NCBI RefSeq assembly: GCF_900187065.1
Contig: NZ_LT906483.1
Location: 744,001 to 808,000 of the forward strand
Length of the DNA: 64,000 nt
Reading direction: 5' to 3'
From: Mycolicibacterium thermoresistibile
GTDB lineage: Bacteria > Actinomycetota > Actinomycetes > Mycobacteriales > Mycobacteriaceae
Both the position numbers and the translations under genes were made by a program. The notes under the pieces were generated by a model. That model made no database searches. It was not told the DNA's origin and saw only the letters and a list, made by a program, of their open reading frames with translations. Positions 42,099 to 51,339 of this stretch are shown here, one piece after another (within the stretch, counting starts at the first letter, position 1; every line of letters begins with the position of its first letter).

Positions 42099-42713
42099 GT
42101 GAAGAACGCAGTCTCGGTGCGCGAGGGCGTCAGTACGCGGCCACGCACCCGCCGCGGGTGGTTGAACGCCCTGAGCGTGGCGCTCGCCGGTGCCACCCTG
42201 GTAGCGCCCGCACCCGCGATGGCCGAACCCGTCGCCGACGCGCCGCCACCACCACCTGCCGCTGTCCCGGTGCCGTCTGCCGAGCCGGCGACGGGTAAGT
42301 CCGCCGACGGTTGGACGCTGGCGGTGTCCGCGAACAGCGAGACCCTCACGCCGGTGCCACCGTTGACACCCGAATTGGCCACCCGCGATTTCGTGGTGAG
42401 CGGCCTGTTCAACGGGACGTTACGCTCGCCCAACGGTGGAACGGCGCCGACTCCCTCGGGGACCCTCGAGGTCGGTTACCAGATCCAGTGTGTGCCGTCC
42501 GGGATGCTCGCAGCGTTGAAGCCCGCCGTGACGAATGTCCAGGTGAGCAAGGAGGAATTCCAGTCCGCGAACCCGTCGGCGGTGGTCAGCGACTACCGCA
42601 TCCAGGTCGACTGCATGGGTCCCGCACTGGTCCGGTCGTATGCGATCCTGACCCGCTCGACCCACAGCAACGACGCCGTCGTCGCCTATTACGGCATCTC
42701 CAACGAGGTGTGA
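42099..42713 (+). CDS. MspA-family outer-membrane porin
   Basis: A 204-residue exported protein. The signal peptide is GWLNALSVALAGATLVAPAPAMA, followed by a Pro-rich stretch and the MspA-type core (DGWTLAVSANSETLTPVPPLTPE, SGLFNGTLRSPNG, SGTLEVGYQIQC). MspA relatives form octameric pores in the mycolic-acid outer membrane. Its place beside an ABC transporter suggests substrate uptake across both membranes. GTG start with GGGAGGA upstream. Preceded by a cluster of short repeats of the type ATCAAAGGCCC (42013-42075) whose role is unknown. A strong hairpin follows. Confidence 0.82.
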   Translation: MKNAVSVREGVSTRPRTRRGWLNALSVALAGATLVAPAPAMAEPVADAPPPPPAAVPVPSAEPATGKSADGWTLAVSANSETLTPVPPLTPELATRDFVVSGLFNGTLRSPNGGTAPTPSGTLEVGYQIQCVPSGMLAALKPAVTNVQVSKEEFQSANPSAVVSDYRIQVDCMGPALVRSYAILTRSTHSNDAVVAYYGISNEV

Positions 42714-42736
42714 CCGCAACCGCGATCGCACCGACC

Positions 42737-42776
42737 TGGTGGGTGTCCGGGCTGTGCCCGGCGCGGACACCCACCA
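42737..42776 (+). terminator. Hairpin, probable terminator or attenuator after the porin gene
   Basis: A 13-bp stem (42737-42749 with 42764-42776) whose 14-nt loop can form a further small hairpin. No U-tract follows directly, so read-through into the ligase gene at 42811 is possible. Confidence 0.6.
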
Positions 42777-42810
42777 TCGGTCGTCATCCCTACTTCCTCA
42801 GAGGTGGTGC

Positions 42811-44310
42811 ATGGGAATCGAAATCGTGCTCGACATGGCGGTGTCCGCCATGGCCGACCGGGTCGCGGTAGGCCGCCGGGACTCCGGCCTCACCTACCGT
42901 CAGCTCGACGACATGGCCGCCGGGGGCGCCGGCCTGTTGCGGGACCGCGGTGTGGAGCACCTCGTCTTCGTGGGGGTCAACGGGCCGATCATCCCCGTCC
43001 TCATGTTCGCAGCGGCGAAGGCCGGAATACCCCTGGCGCCCATGAACTATCGGCTGCCGTCGGATCAGATGCGGGCGCTCATCGCGCAACTGGACCGCCC
43101 GATGATCGTCACCGACAGCGCCTACCGGGCAGATCTCGAGGGCGCGTCCGAGCATGTGCTCACCAGTGACGAGTTCGTCGCGACCGCGCGGGGGGCCGGA
43201 CGGGTCGATCACCCACCGGCGCCCGACGACGGCACCGCGATCGTGTTGTTCACCTCAGGGACGACGTCGGCCCCCAAGGGGGTGCTGCTCCGGCATCACC
43301 AGCTGTCGGCCTATCTGTTCAACACAGTCGAATTCGGCGCTGCCGGTGACGAAGAGGCCATGCTGATCAGTACCCCGCCCTACCACATCGCCGGGATGGG
43401 GGCGGTGCTGAGCAACCTCTACGCCGGCCGGCGAATCGTGTACCTGCCGGACTTCACCGCGGCGGATTGGCTGGCCACCGTCCGCGAGGAGCGGATCACG
43501 AACGCGATGGTGGTTCCGACGATGCTCGCGCGCATCGTCGAGTATCTGGACGGTGAGCCTGCGCGGGTGCCGACCCTCGCGTCGTTGGCGTACGGCGGCG
43601 CCCGGTTGCCCCAGTCGGTTCTCGAGCGCGCGCTGCGGGCATTTCCCGACACCGGGTTCATCAACGCCTACGGTCTCACCGAGACCAGCTCGACGATCGC
43701 GGTGCTGGGACCGGAGGAACACCGCGATGCGATGTCTGATTCGCAGCTGCGGCACCGGCTGTCCTCTGCCGGCCGGATCGTGCCAGGGGTCGAGGTCCAG
43801 ATCCGCGATGAGGACGGCACCACCGTCCTCCCGGAGGGGGAGACCGGTCTGCTGTGGGTGCGGGGTGCTCAGGTCAGCGGCGAGTATCTGGGCAGCGGCT
43901 CGGTCCTGGACGGCTCCGGCTGGTTCCCCACCCGCGATCGGGCGCGCATCGAGGACGGATTCCTCTACATCGGTGGACGGGCCGACGACACCATCATCCG
44001 TGGTGGGGAGAACATCTCGCCCGCCGAGATCGAGGATGTGCTGGTCCACCACGACGGTGTGCGGGAGGTCGCGGTCGTCGGTCTGCCGGACGAGGAGTGG
44101 GGCGAACGCATCTGTGCGGTGATCGTTCCGGTCGACGGTTCGCACGCCGAACCGGATCAGGTGCGGGAGTGGTGCCATGCCCGCCTGCGTGGCTCACGCA
44201 CGCCGGACGAGGTGGTGTTCGTCGATGACCTGCCGAAGAACGCCACCGGGAAAGTGTTGCGACGCGACATTGTCGAGAAACTGACCGAGGGAGTCGCGAT
44301 GAGCGGCTGA
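42811..44310 (+). CDS. AMP-forming acyl-CoA ligase 2 (FadD-like)
   Basis: A 499-residue ANL enzyme with LFTSGTTSAPKGVLLRH (P-loop), INAYGLTETSS, WFPTRDRARIEDGFLYIGGRADDTIIRGGENISPAEIE and PKNATGKVLRR with the catalytic Lys. It activates a carboxylic acid as CoA ester. The ATG at 42811 follows AGAGGTGG. Substrate unknown; its neighbours suggest an acid formed from the imported compound. Confidence 0.86.
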   Translation: MGIEIVLDMAVSAMADRVAVGRRDSGLTYRQLDDMAAGGAGLLRDRGVEHLVFVGVNGPIIPVLMFAAAKAGIPLAPMNYRLPSDQMRALIAQLDRPMIVTDSAYRADLEGASEHVLTSDEFVATARGAGRVDHPPAPDDGTAIVLFTSGTTSAPKGVLLRHHQLSAYLFNTVEFGAAGDEEAMLISTPPYHIAGMGAVLSNLYAGRRIVYLPDFTAADWLATVREERITNAMVVPTMLARIVEYLDGEPARVPTLASLAYGGARLPQSVLERALRAFPDTGFINAYGLTETSSTIAVLGPEEHRDAMSDSQLRHRLSSAGRIVPGVEVQIRDEDGTTVLPEGETGLLWVRGAQVSGEYLGSGSVLDGSGWFPTRDRARIEDGFLYIGGRADDTIIRGGENISPAEIEDVLVHHDGVREVAVVGLPDEEWGERICAVIVPVDGSHAEPDQVREWCHARLRGSRTPDEVVFVDDLPKNATGKVLRRDIVEKLTEGVAMSG

Positions 44311-44368
44311 CGCCGGCGGCGCTGCCGGAATGCCATGGACAGAGAAGTCGGCTTTCTCCAAAAAACAA

Positions 44369-44384
44369 CATACTGAGCAGGATG
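44369..44384. promoter_or_regulatory. TetR-type palindromic operator, site 6
   Basis: CATACTGAGCAGGATG, one arm perfect and the other with one mismatch. Lies 11 bp upstream of the small gene at 44396 and probably governs the P450/ALDH/aldolase operon. Confidence 0.55.
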
Positions 44385-44395
44385 GAAGATGAGAT

Positions 44396-44707
44396 ATGGG
44401 TGTGTCGCTCAAAGCAGGAATGCGGCTCCGCAGCGCGGTGTGCGCGACGGAAGTGGTCATCGTGCGGACGCCGGCTGATGCGGTCGATCTCCGTTGCGGC
44501 GGAGCGCCGATGCTCCCGCTGGAGGCCGAACGTGCCGGCGGCGAGCCGGCGCCGGGCTTCGCCGGCGGGACGGTGCTCGGGAAACGCTACGCCGACCCGG
44601 ATCTGGGCCTCGAGGTGCTCTGCACCAAGGCGGGTGACGGGTCGTTGTCGGTGGGCGACCGGCCCCTCGCCCTGAAAACGGTCACCCCCCTGCCCGCATC
44701 GGATTGA
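44396..44707 (+). CDS. Small conserved-looking protein of unknown function
   Basis: A 103-residue protein (MRLRSAVCATEVVIVR, then VDLRCGGAPM, GTVLGKRYADPDLGLEVLCTK). Three or more cysteines are spaced like no ferredoxin I know. It has no signal peptide. The gene lies directly after a TetR-type operator and before a P450, so it is probably expressed with it. An accessory role in the oxidation complex is possible but unsupported by a motif. Confidence 0.6.
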   Translation: MGVSLKAGMRLRSAVCATEVVIVRTPADAVDLRCGGAPMLPLEAERAGGEPAPGFAGGTVLGKRYADPDLGLEVLCTKAGDGSLSVGDRPLALKTVTPLPASD

Positions 44708-44774
44708 CGGCGACGCCCGGCCCCCGGCCCCGGTCGCGGAACCACCGGAGACCAGTAGAGAAAGGCACTGCACA

Positions 44775-46043
44775 ATGACCCTGCACATCGACACCAGCCA
44801 GTCACAACGCACCGTTGTCGACTTCAACCACCACGCGCCCGAACTGCGTGAGCGGTACCACGAAACGTACGACCGGTTACGGTCGGCATGTCCGGTGGCC
44901 TATTCGGAGGCCAACGGCGGTTACTGGCTCATCACGTCATATGAGCTCATGGCCGAAGCGGCCCGCGACGCCCGGACGTTCTCGTCCGACCATGACATCT
45001 CCGGCGTACGGACCGGATACCAGGGCGTCACCATCCCACCTCAACCCTTCGAATTCGGCTTCACCGAGCAGGACCCGCCCAGAACCACCAAGGTGCGCCG
45101 GGTCTTGGCGCCCTTCTTCACACCGGCCCGCTCGGCCGAATGGAAGCCGATGATGGTGGACGTCACCACCGCCTGTATCGACCGTGTCATCGAGGCGGGG
45201 AGGTGCGACTTCGTCGGAGACCTCGGCTCGCCGATACCGGCGTTGCTGACCATGATGCTGCTCGACTTCCCGCTGGAGCATTGGCGTCGGTTCGCCGATG
45301 CCAACCACCTGCTGCTCGCCGCCGTGCCGGGCAGCCCCGCCCACGACAAGGCCCAGGCGGACATGGGCTGGTGCATCGACAGGCTTCAGGAGGCCATCGA
45401 GGTGCGCAGCGATCCGGATCACCCCGGCAAGGACCCGCTGACCGCGTTGTGCCAGGCCGAGATCGACGGTGAGCCACTCACGCCGCAGGAGAAGCTGGGC
45501 GGCGGGATGCTGTTGATGATCGGCGGCGTGGACACCACCACCTCGGTGCTGGGCAGCACCATCAGATGGCTCGGCGCCAACCCCGATGCCCGCCGCCGAC
45601 TCCGGGAGAACCCCGAGCTGATGACGACGGCCTGCGAGGAGTTCCTCAGGGTGTTCGCACCGGTCACCGGCAATGCCCGGACGTGCACCCGGGAACTCGA
45701 GATGAACGGGCAGCGGTTACAGGCCGGTGACCGGGTCCTGCTGAACTGGGCCGCCTGCAACATGGATCCCGCGGTGTTCGATGAGCCGCACGAGATCCGG
45801 CTGGACCGCGCCCCCAACCGCCATGCCACCTTCGGTCTGGGCATCCACCGCTGTCTGGGGTCGAACTTCGCACGGTTGGTCTTCCAGACGGTGCTGGAGC
45901 AGGTGCTGGAACGGATGCCGGACTTCTCGATCGACGAGTCCGGTGTGGAGCCCTATCCGAGCTTCGGGGTGAACCGTGGTTACGTCCGGCTGCCCATGAC
46001 GTTCACCCCCGGTGAGCGCCGCGGAAGCAGCATCGCCATCTGA
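44775..46043 (+). CDS. Cytochrome P450 (1)
   Basis: A 422-residue bacterial P450 without membrane anchor. The heme loop FGLGIHRCLGSNFAR carries the ligand Cys360. The I-helix has MIGGVDTTTS and the K-helix CEEFLRV (ExxR). It should hydroxylate a hydrophobic substrate with a separate ferredoxin and reductase, not encoded in this window. Followed by ALDH and mycofactocin-type SDR genes, which would oxidise the resulting alcohol. Confidence 0.9.
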   Translation: MTLHIDTSQSQRTVVDFNHHAPELRERYHETYDRLRSACPVAYSEANGGYWLITSYELMAEAARDARTFSSDHDISGVRTGYQGVTIPPQPFEFGFTEQDPPRTTKVRRVLAPFFTPARSAEWKPMMVDVTTACIDRVIEAGRCDFVGDLGSPIPALLTMMLLDFPLEHWRRFADANHLLLAAVPGSPAHDKAQADMGWCIDRLQEAIEVRSDPDHPGKDPLTALCQAEIDGEPLTPQEKLGGGMLLMIGGVDTTTSVLGSTIRWLGANPDARRRLRENPELMTTACEEFLRVFAPVTGNARTCTRELEMNGQRLQAGDRVLLNWAACNMDPAVFDEPHEIRLDRAPNRHATFGLGIHRCLGSNFARLVFQTVLEQVLERMPDFSIDESGVEPYPSFGVNRGYVRLPMTFTPGERRGSSIAI

Positions 46044-46082
46044 CCATTGCGCGCCAATCGATTTCAACCGAAGGACAACACC

Positions 46083-47549
46083 GTGACCTGGAAGTACGAC
46101 CTCTACATCGACGGAAAGTGGGACACCGGGACCAGTGGCCGGGCCCTCACCGTCGTCAATCCCGCGACCGAGGAGACAATCGGTACCGTCCCGGACGCCT
46201 CGCTCGACGACATCCGGCGGGCCATCGCCGCGGCCCGCACCGCTTTCGATGAGGGTCCGTGGCCGTGCATGACGCCTCTGGAGCGGGCGGCGGTCATCCG
46301 GCGTATCGCCGAGGTGCTGCAGCGCCGCAGATCCGAACTCGTCGATCTGGTGCGGGCCGAGACGGGTAGCCCCCAGTGGATCGTCGAGATGTTGCAGGTG
46401 GGGGTTCCGTTGCGGGTCTGCGCCGACGTCGCGGACCGGGTTCTGCCGCAGTTCAGGTTCGTCGAGCCGATGCTGCCCAGCTTCGACCTCCGCCCGGGGC
46501 AGGGCATCATCTCCAAGGAGCCGATCGGCGTCGCCGCGCTGATCACTCCGTTCAACTTCCCGTTGTTCCTCAATGTGATGAAGTTGGCGCCGGCGCTGGC
46601 GGCGGGCTGCACCGTCGTGCTCAAACCCTCACCGTTGACCCCGTTGGAGGCGTTGGTGCTCGGTGAGGTCGCCGACGAGGTGGGATTGCCTCCCGGCGTA
46701 CTCAACATCGTCACCGGCGGGGCCGAGGAGAGTGCCGAGCTGACCACCAACCCCATGGTGGACCTGGTCAGCTTCACCGGCTCGGACACCGTCGGCCGAC
46801 AGGTGATGAACCAGGCGTCCGCGACGCTGAAGAAGGTGGTGCTCGAGCTCGGCGGGAAGTCGGCCAATGTCATCTTCGCCGACGCCGACCTCGACGCCGC
46901 AGCCGCGCACGTCGTCGGCGAGTTCACGCTGCATGCCGGTCAGGGCTGCTCGCTGCTGACCCGCACGCTGGTGGAGGAGTCGATCCACGACGAGCTGGTG
47001 GACTGGGTCAACAAACAGTTGGCGGCGCTGAAGGTCGGAGACCCCGCCGACCCGTCGGTGATGATGGGCCCGCTGATCAGCGAAGCGCAGCGGAACCGGG
47101 TCGAGGGTTACATCAAGGCCGGCGTGGACGAGGGCGCCGAGATCGCCTTCGGCGGCGGTCGCCCGAGCCATCTCGAGCGCGGGTACTTCGTGGAACCGAC
47201 GTTGTTCACCGGGGTTCGCAACGAGATGAAGATCGCCCAGGAGGAGATCTTCGGGCCGGTGGGCGTCGTGATCCCGTTCACGAGCGAGCACGAGGCCGTG
47301 AGACTCGCCAACGACAGCGACTTCGGGCTCGGAGGCGGGGTCTGGTCCACCGATGTCGAGCGCGCTCTGCGCGTGGCACAGCGGATCCGCACCGGGATGG
47401 TCGCCATCAACGGGGGTGGTGGATCCATGGGCAAGACCGGACCGTTCGGCGGGTTCAAGGCCAGTGGCCTGGGCCGGGAATGGGGCGAATGGGGTCTGGA
47501 CGAGTTCCTGGAGATGAAGCAGATCATCTGGCCGATCGCGGGCGGCTGA
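46083..47549 (+). CDS. Aldehyde dehydrogenase 1
   Basis: A 488-residue NAD(P)-dependent ALDH. LELGGKSAN has the general-base Glu, HAGQGCSLLTR the nucleophile Cys, and EEIFGPVGVVIPF the C-terminal signature. The preferred start is GTG 46083 with AAGGA upstream. It would oxidise the aldehyde from the P450/SDR reactions to an acid for CoA activation. Confidence 0.9.
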   Translation: MTWKYDLYIDGKWDTGTSGRALTVVNPATEETIGTVPDASLDDIRRAIAAARTAFDEGPWPCMTPLERAAVIRRIAEVLQRRRSELVDLVRAETGSPQWIVEMLQVGVPLRVCADVADRVLPQFRFVEPMLPSFDLRPGQGIISKEPIGVAALITPFNFPLFLNVMKLAPALAAGCTVVLKPSPLTPLEALVLGEVADEVGLPPGVLNIVTGGAEESAELTTNPMVDLVSFTGSDTVGRQVMNQASATLKKVVLELGGKSANVIFADADLDAAAAHVVGEFTLHAGQGCSLLTRTLVEESIHDELVDWVNKQLAALKVGDPADPSVMMGPLISEAQRNRVEGYIKAGVDEGAEIAFGGGRPSHLERGYFVEPTLFTGVRNEMKIAQEEIFGPVGVVIPFTSEHEAVRLANDSDFGLGGGVWSTDVERALRVAQRIRTGMVAINGGGGSMGKTGPFGGFKASGLGREWGEWGLDEFLEMKQIIWPIAGG

Positions 47550-47602
47550 GCAAGAAAACCGCGTGACGTCGGCTGATCGCAGCGAGAACAGAGGAGGAAG
47601 AC

Positions 47603-48424
47603 ATGGGACGGGTGCAGGGCAAGGTCGCGTTCATCACGGGCGCGGCACGCGGACAGGGACGATCCCACGCCGTGCGGTTGGCGGAGGAGGGCGCGAGCAT
47701 CATCGCGGTCGACTCCTGCCAGGGTTCGATGGACACCCTGCTGTACGACCTGCCCACCGAGGACGATCTCAAGGAGACCTGCAACCAGGTCGAAGCGGTC
47801 GGTGGACGGATCGTGGCGACCAAGGCCGACGTGCGGGACCGCAAGGGCCTGCGCGACGCCTTCGAAGCGGGCTACGCCGAGTTCGGTCGGGTGGACATCG
47901 TGCTGGGCAACGCCGGCATCATGCCGGCGTTGGGCGAGGTGTCCGACACCGACGAGGCGTTCGATGACGCCATCGCTGTGATGCTGACCGGTGTCTACAA
48001 CACGTTGCGGGTCGCCACACCGAAACTGGTGGAACAGGGGCAGGGCGGATCGATCGTCCTGACGAGTTCGACCGCGGGGCTCAAGGGACAGACCACGGGC
48101 ACCGCGGGCTGCGACGGTTACGTCGCGGCCAAGCACGGTGTCGTCGGCCTGATGCGTGCGTACGCCACCACTTACGCGAAACACAACATCCGGGTGAACA
48201 CCGTGCACCCGTGCGGCTGTGCGACGCCGATGATCGAGAACGTCGCGTTCGCCCAGTACGCACAGGAGAATCCGGAGACCGTGTCGACGTGGCAGACCAT
48301 GCTGCCGGTTCCCCAGGTCCAGCCGATGGACATCAGCAATGCGATCCTGTGGCTGTGCTCGGACGAGGCGCGATATGTCACCGGGGTGACGCTGCCGGTC
48401 GATGCCGGCGCGGTGGCCCGCTGA
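47603..48424 (+). CDS. Mycofactocin-type SDR oxidoreductase 1
   Basis: A 273-residue SDR whose N-terminus (GRVQGKVAFITGAARGQGRSHAVRLAEEGASIIAVD) is the pattern of the mycofactocin-dependent SDR family, which keep NAD bound and hand electrons to mycofactocin. The longer loop after the cofactor site (DTLLYDLPTEDDLKETCNQ) also fits. Catalytic Ser and YVAAK are present. It should oxidise the alcohol made by the P450. The mycofactocin synthesis genes are not in the window. Confidence 0.82.
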   Translation: MGRVQGKVAFITGAARGQGRSHAVRLAEEGASIIAVDSCQGSMDTLLYDLPTEDDLKETCNQVEAVGGRIVATKADVRDRKGLRDAFEAGYAEFGRVDIVLGNAGIMPALGEVSDTDEAFDDAIAVMLTGVYNTLRVATPKLVEQGQGGSIVLTSSTAGLKGQTTGTAGCDGYVAAKHGVVGLMRAYATTYAKHNIRVNTVHPCGCATPMIENVAFAQYAQENPETVSTWQTMLPVPQVQPMDISNAILWLCSDEARYVTGVTLPVDAGAVAR

Positions 48425-48514
48425 GGCGGCCGCTACCCGACGTGCTGCGGACACCGCCTCCCCCGGCGGTGTTCGCGGCACCTGCTCGCCCAGCCCCTGT
48501 GTGAGAAGGAATCC

Positions 48515-49696
48515 ATGGAGTTCAACCACCGGGACGCCTGCGCCATCGTGGGTATCGGGACCACCGAGTTCTCGAAGAACTCCGGTCGCAGCGTGGTGCG
48601 GCTGGCGACCGAGGCGATAGCCGCGGCCATCGCCGACGCCGGTCTGCGACCGTGCGACATCGACGGGGTGGTGCGCTGTGATTACGACGATGTGCTGCCG
48701 AACGACCTCGCCGAGGTGATGGGCCTGCCATTGACCTACTGGAGCACGGTGGGCATCGGTGGTGCCGCTCCGTCGGCGATGGTGGGGCAGGCGGTCGCGG
48801 CGATTTTGAGCGGACAGGCCACCAACGTCGTGGTGTACCGGTCGCTCAACGGTCGGTCAGGCCGACGGCTCGGCAGTGCCGATCAGGGCGGCCCGGCGCC
48901 GGCGGTGGGTGGTCACGGGAGCTACGACGAGTTCTTCCTGCCGTACGGACTGAACACGCCCGGTCAGGTCTGGGCCATCATCGCCCAACGCCACATGATC
49001 GAGTTCGGCACGAAGCCGGCCGATCTCGGTGCGATCGCGCTCACCTGCCGGGCGAACGCCAACAACAACCCGAACGCACAGATGCGCGATCGCACCCTGT
49101 CAATGGCGGAATACGAGGCCAGTCCGATGATCTCGGCGCCACTTCGCCTCTATGACTACTGTCTGGAGACCGACGGCGCGTGCGCCGTCGTGGTGACCGC
49201 GGCCGACCGGGCGGCCGATCTGGCCCAGCAGCCGGTTCTCATCCGGGCGGTGGCCCAGGGCGCGCCGGAACGCCCGCAGCCGGGTCTGATCTATCCGGTG
49301 CTGCTGCGGGAGAAACTGACCACACAGCCCTCCGCGTGGGCGGCCCGGACGCTGTACCGGCGTGCCGGCCTCGGACCGGACGACATCGATGTGGCGCAAC
49401 TGTACGACTGCTTCACGATCACCGTGCTGATGCAGTTGGAGGACTACGGGTTCTGCGCGAAGGGGGAGGGCGGAGCTTTCGCCGCCGGCGGCGCGATCGG
49501 CCCCGGCGGCAGGTTGCCCATCAACACCGCCGGCGGAAACCTGAGCGAGGGATACATCCACGGGATGAACCACGTCGTCGAGGGAGTGCGGCAGATGCGC
49601 GGCACGTCGCCGAATCAGGTCGAGGGGGCCGAAGTGTGTCTGGTGACATCCGGAATCCCGGTGTCGACCAGCGCGATGATCCTGAGGAGGCCGTGA
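48515..49696 (+). CDS. Ltp2-like lipid-transfer-family aldolase (thiolase fold, no nucleophilic Cys)
   Basis: A 393-residue thiolase-superfamily protein. At the usual NACASG position it has GIGGAAPSAM, with no Cys, as in the steroid side-chain retro-aldolase Ltp2. It is followed by a DUF35 partner as Ltp2 enzymes require. Likely reaction: retro-aldol cleavage of a beta-hydroxyacyl-CoA, releasing a ketone and acetyl-/propionyl-CoA. YDCFTITVLMQLED replaces the HDAF loop of thiolases, also consistent with that class. ATG after GAAGGAAT. Confidence 0.75.
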   Translation: MEFNHRDACAIVGIGTTEFSKNSGRSVVRLATEAIAAAIADAGLRPCDIDGVVRCDYDDVLPNDLAEVMGLPLTYWSTVGIGGAAPSAMVGQAVAAILSGQATNVVVYRSLNGRSGRRLGSADQGGPAPAVGGHGSYDEFFLPYGLNTPGQVWAIIAQRHMIEFGTKPADLGAIALTCRANANNNPNAQMRDRTLSMAEYEASPMISAPLRLYDYCLETDGACAVVVTAADRAADLAQQPVLIRAVAQGAPERPQPGLIYPVLLREKLTTQPSAWAARTLYRRAGLGPDDIDVAQLYDCFTITVLMQLEDYGFCAKGEGGAFAAGGAIGPGGRLPINTAGGNLSEGYIHGMNHVVEGVRQMRGTSPNQVEGAEVCLVTSGIPVSTSAMILRRP

Positions 49697-50091
49697 TGAC
49701 GCGTCCGGTGCCCTACACCGACGACCACGAGACCGGTCCGTTCTTCGCCGCCGCGCGCGAAGGTGCCCTGGCGCTGTGCTTCTGCAGCCGGTGTGATCAG
49801 GTCCTGCACCTGCCGCGGGCGCACTGCCGGTTCTGCGGGTCGTGGCGGACCGACTGGCGGGAGGTCTCCGGCCGCGGTTCCGTCTACAGTTGGACAGTCG
49901 TCGAGCGGCAACTGCATCCGGCATTCCCGGTGCCGTACACGCTGGTGCTGGTCAGCGTCCACGAGTACCCTGAGGTCCGGCTCCTCGGGCACCTGCCCGG
50001 CCGGCCGGCGCTACGGGCGGGAATGCCGATGGTCGCCATCGTGGAACGGGTCGACGACACCGCCGTGCTCAACTGGGCGCCGCAGGAGTAG
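49696..50091 (+). CDS. DUF35 zinc-ribbon/OB-fold partner of the Ltp2-like aldolase
   Basis: A 131-residue protein with zinc-ribbon cysteines in CSRCDQVLHL and HCRFCGSW, then an OB-fold (GRGSVYSWTVVERQLHPAFP). Starts in the upstream stop (TGATG). It probably forms a complex with the aldolase, as the DUF35 domain of ChsH2 does with Ltp2. Last gene of the unit that begins at 44396. Confidence 0.85.
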   Translation: MTRPVPYTDDHETGPFFAAAREGALALCFCSRCDQVLHLPRAHCRFCGSWRTDWREVSGRGSVYSWTVVERQLHPAFPVPYTLVLVSVHEYPEVRLLGHLPGRPALRAGMPMVAIVERVDDTAVLNWAPQE

Positions 50092-50139
50092 CACCCGACC
50101 GGACCACCCGATCGGACGGGGCGGCCGGTCGCGGACCGC

Positions 50140-51294
50140 TCAGCGGCCGGCGCCCGTCGGCAGTCCGAGGACGCGCCGGGCGATGATGTTGCGCTGGATC
50201 TCCGACGTGCCACCGGCGATGGTCTGGCCGGGCGCGGCGAGCAGCCAGTCCCGCCACCGTGCGCAGGCGCTGCCGGTCACGAGATCGGGCCCGAGCGTCT
50301 CCTGCGCGAAGACGGTGATGTCCCGTTCGAGCTCGGTGGCGGTGAGTTTGAGCAGTGACGTGCGGGAGTCATCGGTGGACCTCACCAGCGACAACACCCG
50401 GAACCACTGCAGGCGCAACAGTTGACTGCGCGACCACAGATCGGTCCACCGGCGCCGGACGGCGTCGCCGGCCGTGAGCCCCCGGGCGTCGAGATCAGAC
50501 CACAAGTCGTGCAGCGCCTGGGTGAAACGTACGGCGTTGGCACCGATCATCATCCGTTCACGGCCCAGTGTCGACATCGCCACCCGCCAGCCGGAGCCGA
50601 CCTCCCCGAGCACATCCTCCGGCCCGACGTACACCCCGTCGAAGTACACCTCGTTGAACTTGTACTGGCCGTCCATCTGCCGCAGTGGCCGCACCTCGAT
50701 CCCGGGCCGGTCCATCGGGAGCAGGAAGAACGTCAACCCGTCGTGTGGGCGGTCGCCGCCGCCGGTGCGGGCCAGCAGCAACCCGAGATCGGCGTAGTGC
50801 GCCCCGGAGGTCCACACCTTCTGGCCGTGGACACGCCAGCCGTCACCATCCGGTTCGGCGCGGGTGCGCAGCCGGGCGAGGTCCGAACCGGCCTCCGGTT
50901 CGGAGAACAGCTGGCACCAGATGTCCTCGGCCCGCAGGATCTTGGGCAGGAATCGCTGCTGCTGCGCCTCGGTGCCGAACTTGATGATCATCGGCCCGGC
51001 CAGTTCGGGGCCGAAGAGATTGATCTGCAACGGAACCCCGGCCCGCGCGGTCTCCTCGGCCCAGATCCCCTGTTCGACCGGGGTGGCTTCGGTGCCGCCG
51101 TGCGACCGCGGCCAGGACAACCCGGCGAACCCGGCGTCGAGCAGCGTGCGTTGCCATTCCCGGGCGGCCGGCAGGTCCTCCAGTGTCGGAGTCGCGCCGT
51201 AGTCGCGAAGGCCATCGGGTCTCGGCGCGTCGGCGAGCCAGGCCCGGACGCGCCCACGGAAGGTCCGCTCAGATTCGGAGAGGTTCAGGTCCAT
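50140..51294 (-). CDS. Acyl-CoA dehydrogenase, alpha-like, divergent from its partner
   Basis: A 384-residue ACAD (QLFSEPEAGSDLARLRTRAEP, VHGQKVWTSGAHYADLGLLLAR, GGTSEIQRNIIARRVLGLP). The start is ATG 51294 (or 51303), almost at the predicted transcription start, with no ribosome site. It faces the shorter ACAD at 51340 across a 45-bp spacer containing one perfect operator, so the two halves of a presumed heteromer are co-repressed from one site. Confidence 0.85.
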   Translation of the reverse strand: MDLNLSESERTFRGRVRAWLADAPRPDGLRDYGATPTLEDLPAAREWQRTLLDAGFAGLSWPRSHGGTEATPVEQGIWAEETARAGVPLQINLFGPELAGPMIIKFGTEAQQQRFLPKILRAEDIWCQLFSEPEAGSDLARLRTRAEPDGDGWRVHGQKVWTSGAHYADLGLLLARTGGGDRPHDGLTFFLLPMDRPGIEVRPLRQMDGQYKFNEVYFDGVYVGPEDVLGEVGSGWRVAMSTLGRERMMIGANAVRFTQALHDLWSDLDARGLTAGDAVRRRWTDLWSRSQLLRLQWFRVLSLVRSTDDSRTSLLKLTATELERDITVFAQETLGPDLVTGSACARWRDWLLAAPGQTIAGGTSEIQRNIIARRVLGLPTGAGR

Positions 51295-51303
51295 GGATAG
51301 CAT

Positions 51304-51319
51304 GATACTGCGTAGTATG
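51304..51319. promoter_or_regulatory. TetR-type palindromic operator, site 7
   Basis: GATACTGCGTAGTATG, with near-perfect ATACT/AGTAT arms, in the 45-bp spacer between divergent ACAD genes. It can block both promoters at once. Confidence 0.68.
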
Positions 51320-51339
51320 TTTTGGCCTAGGATGTGGTG

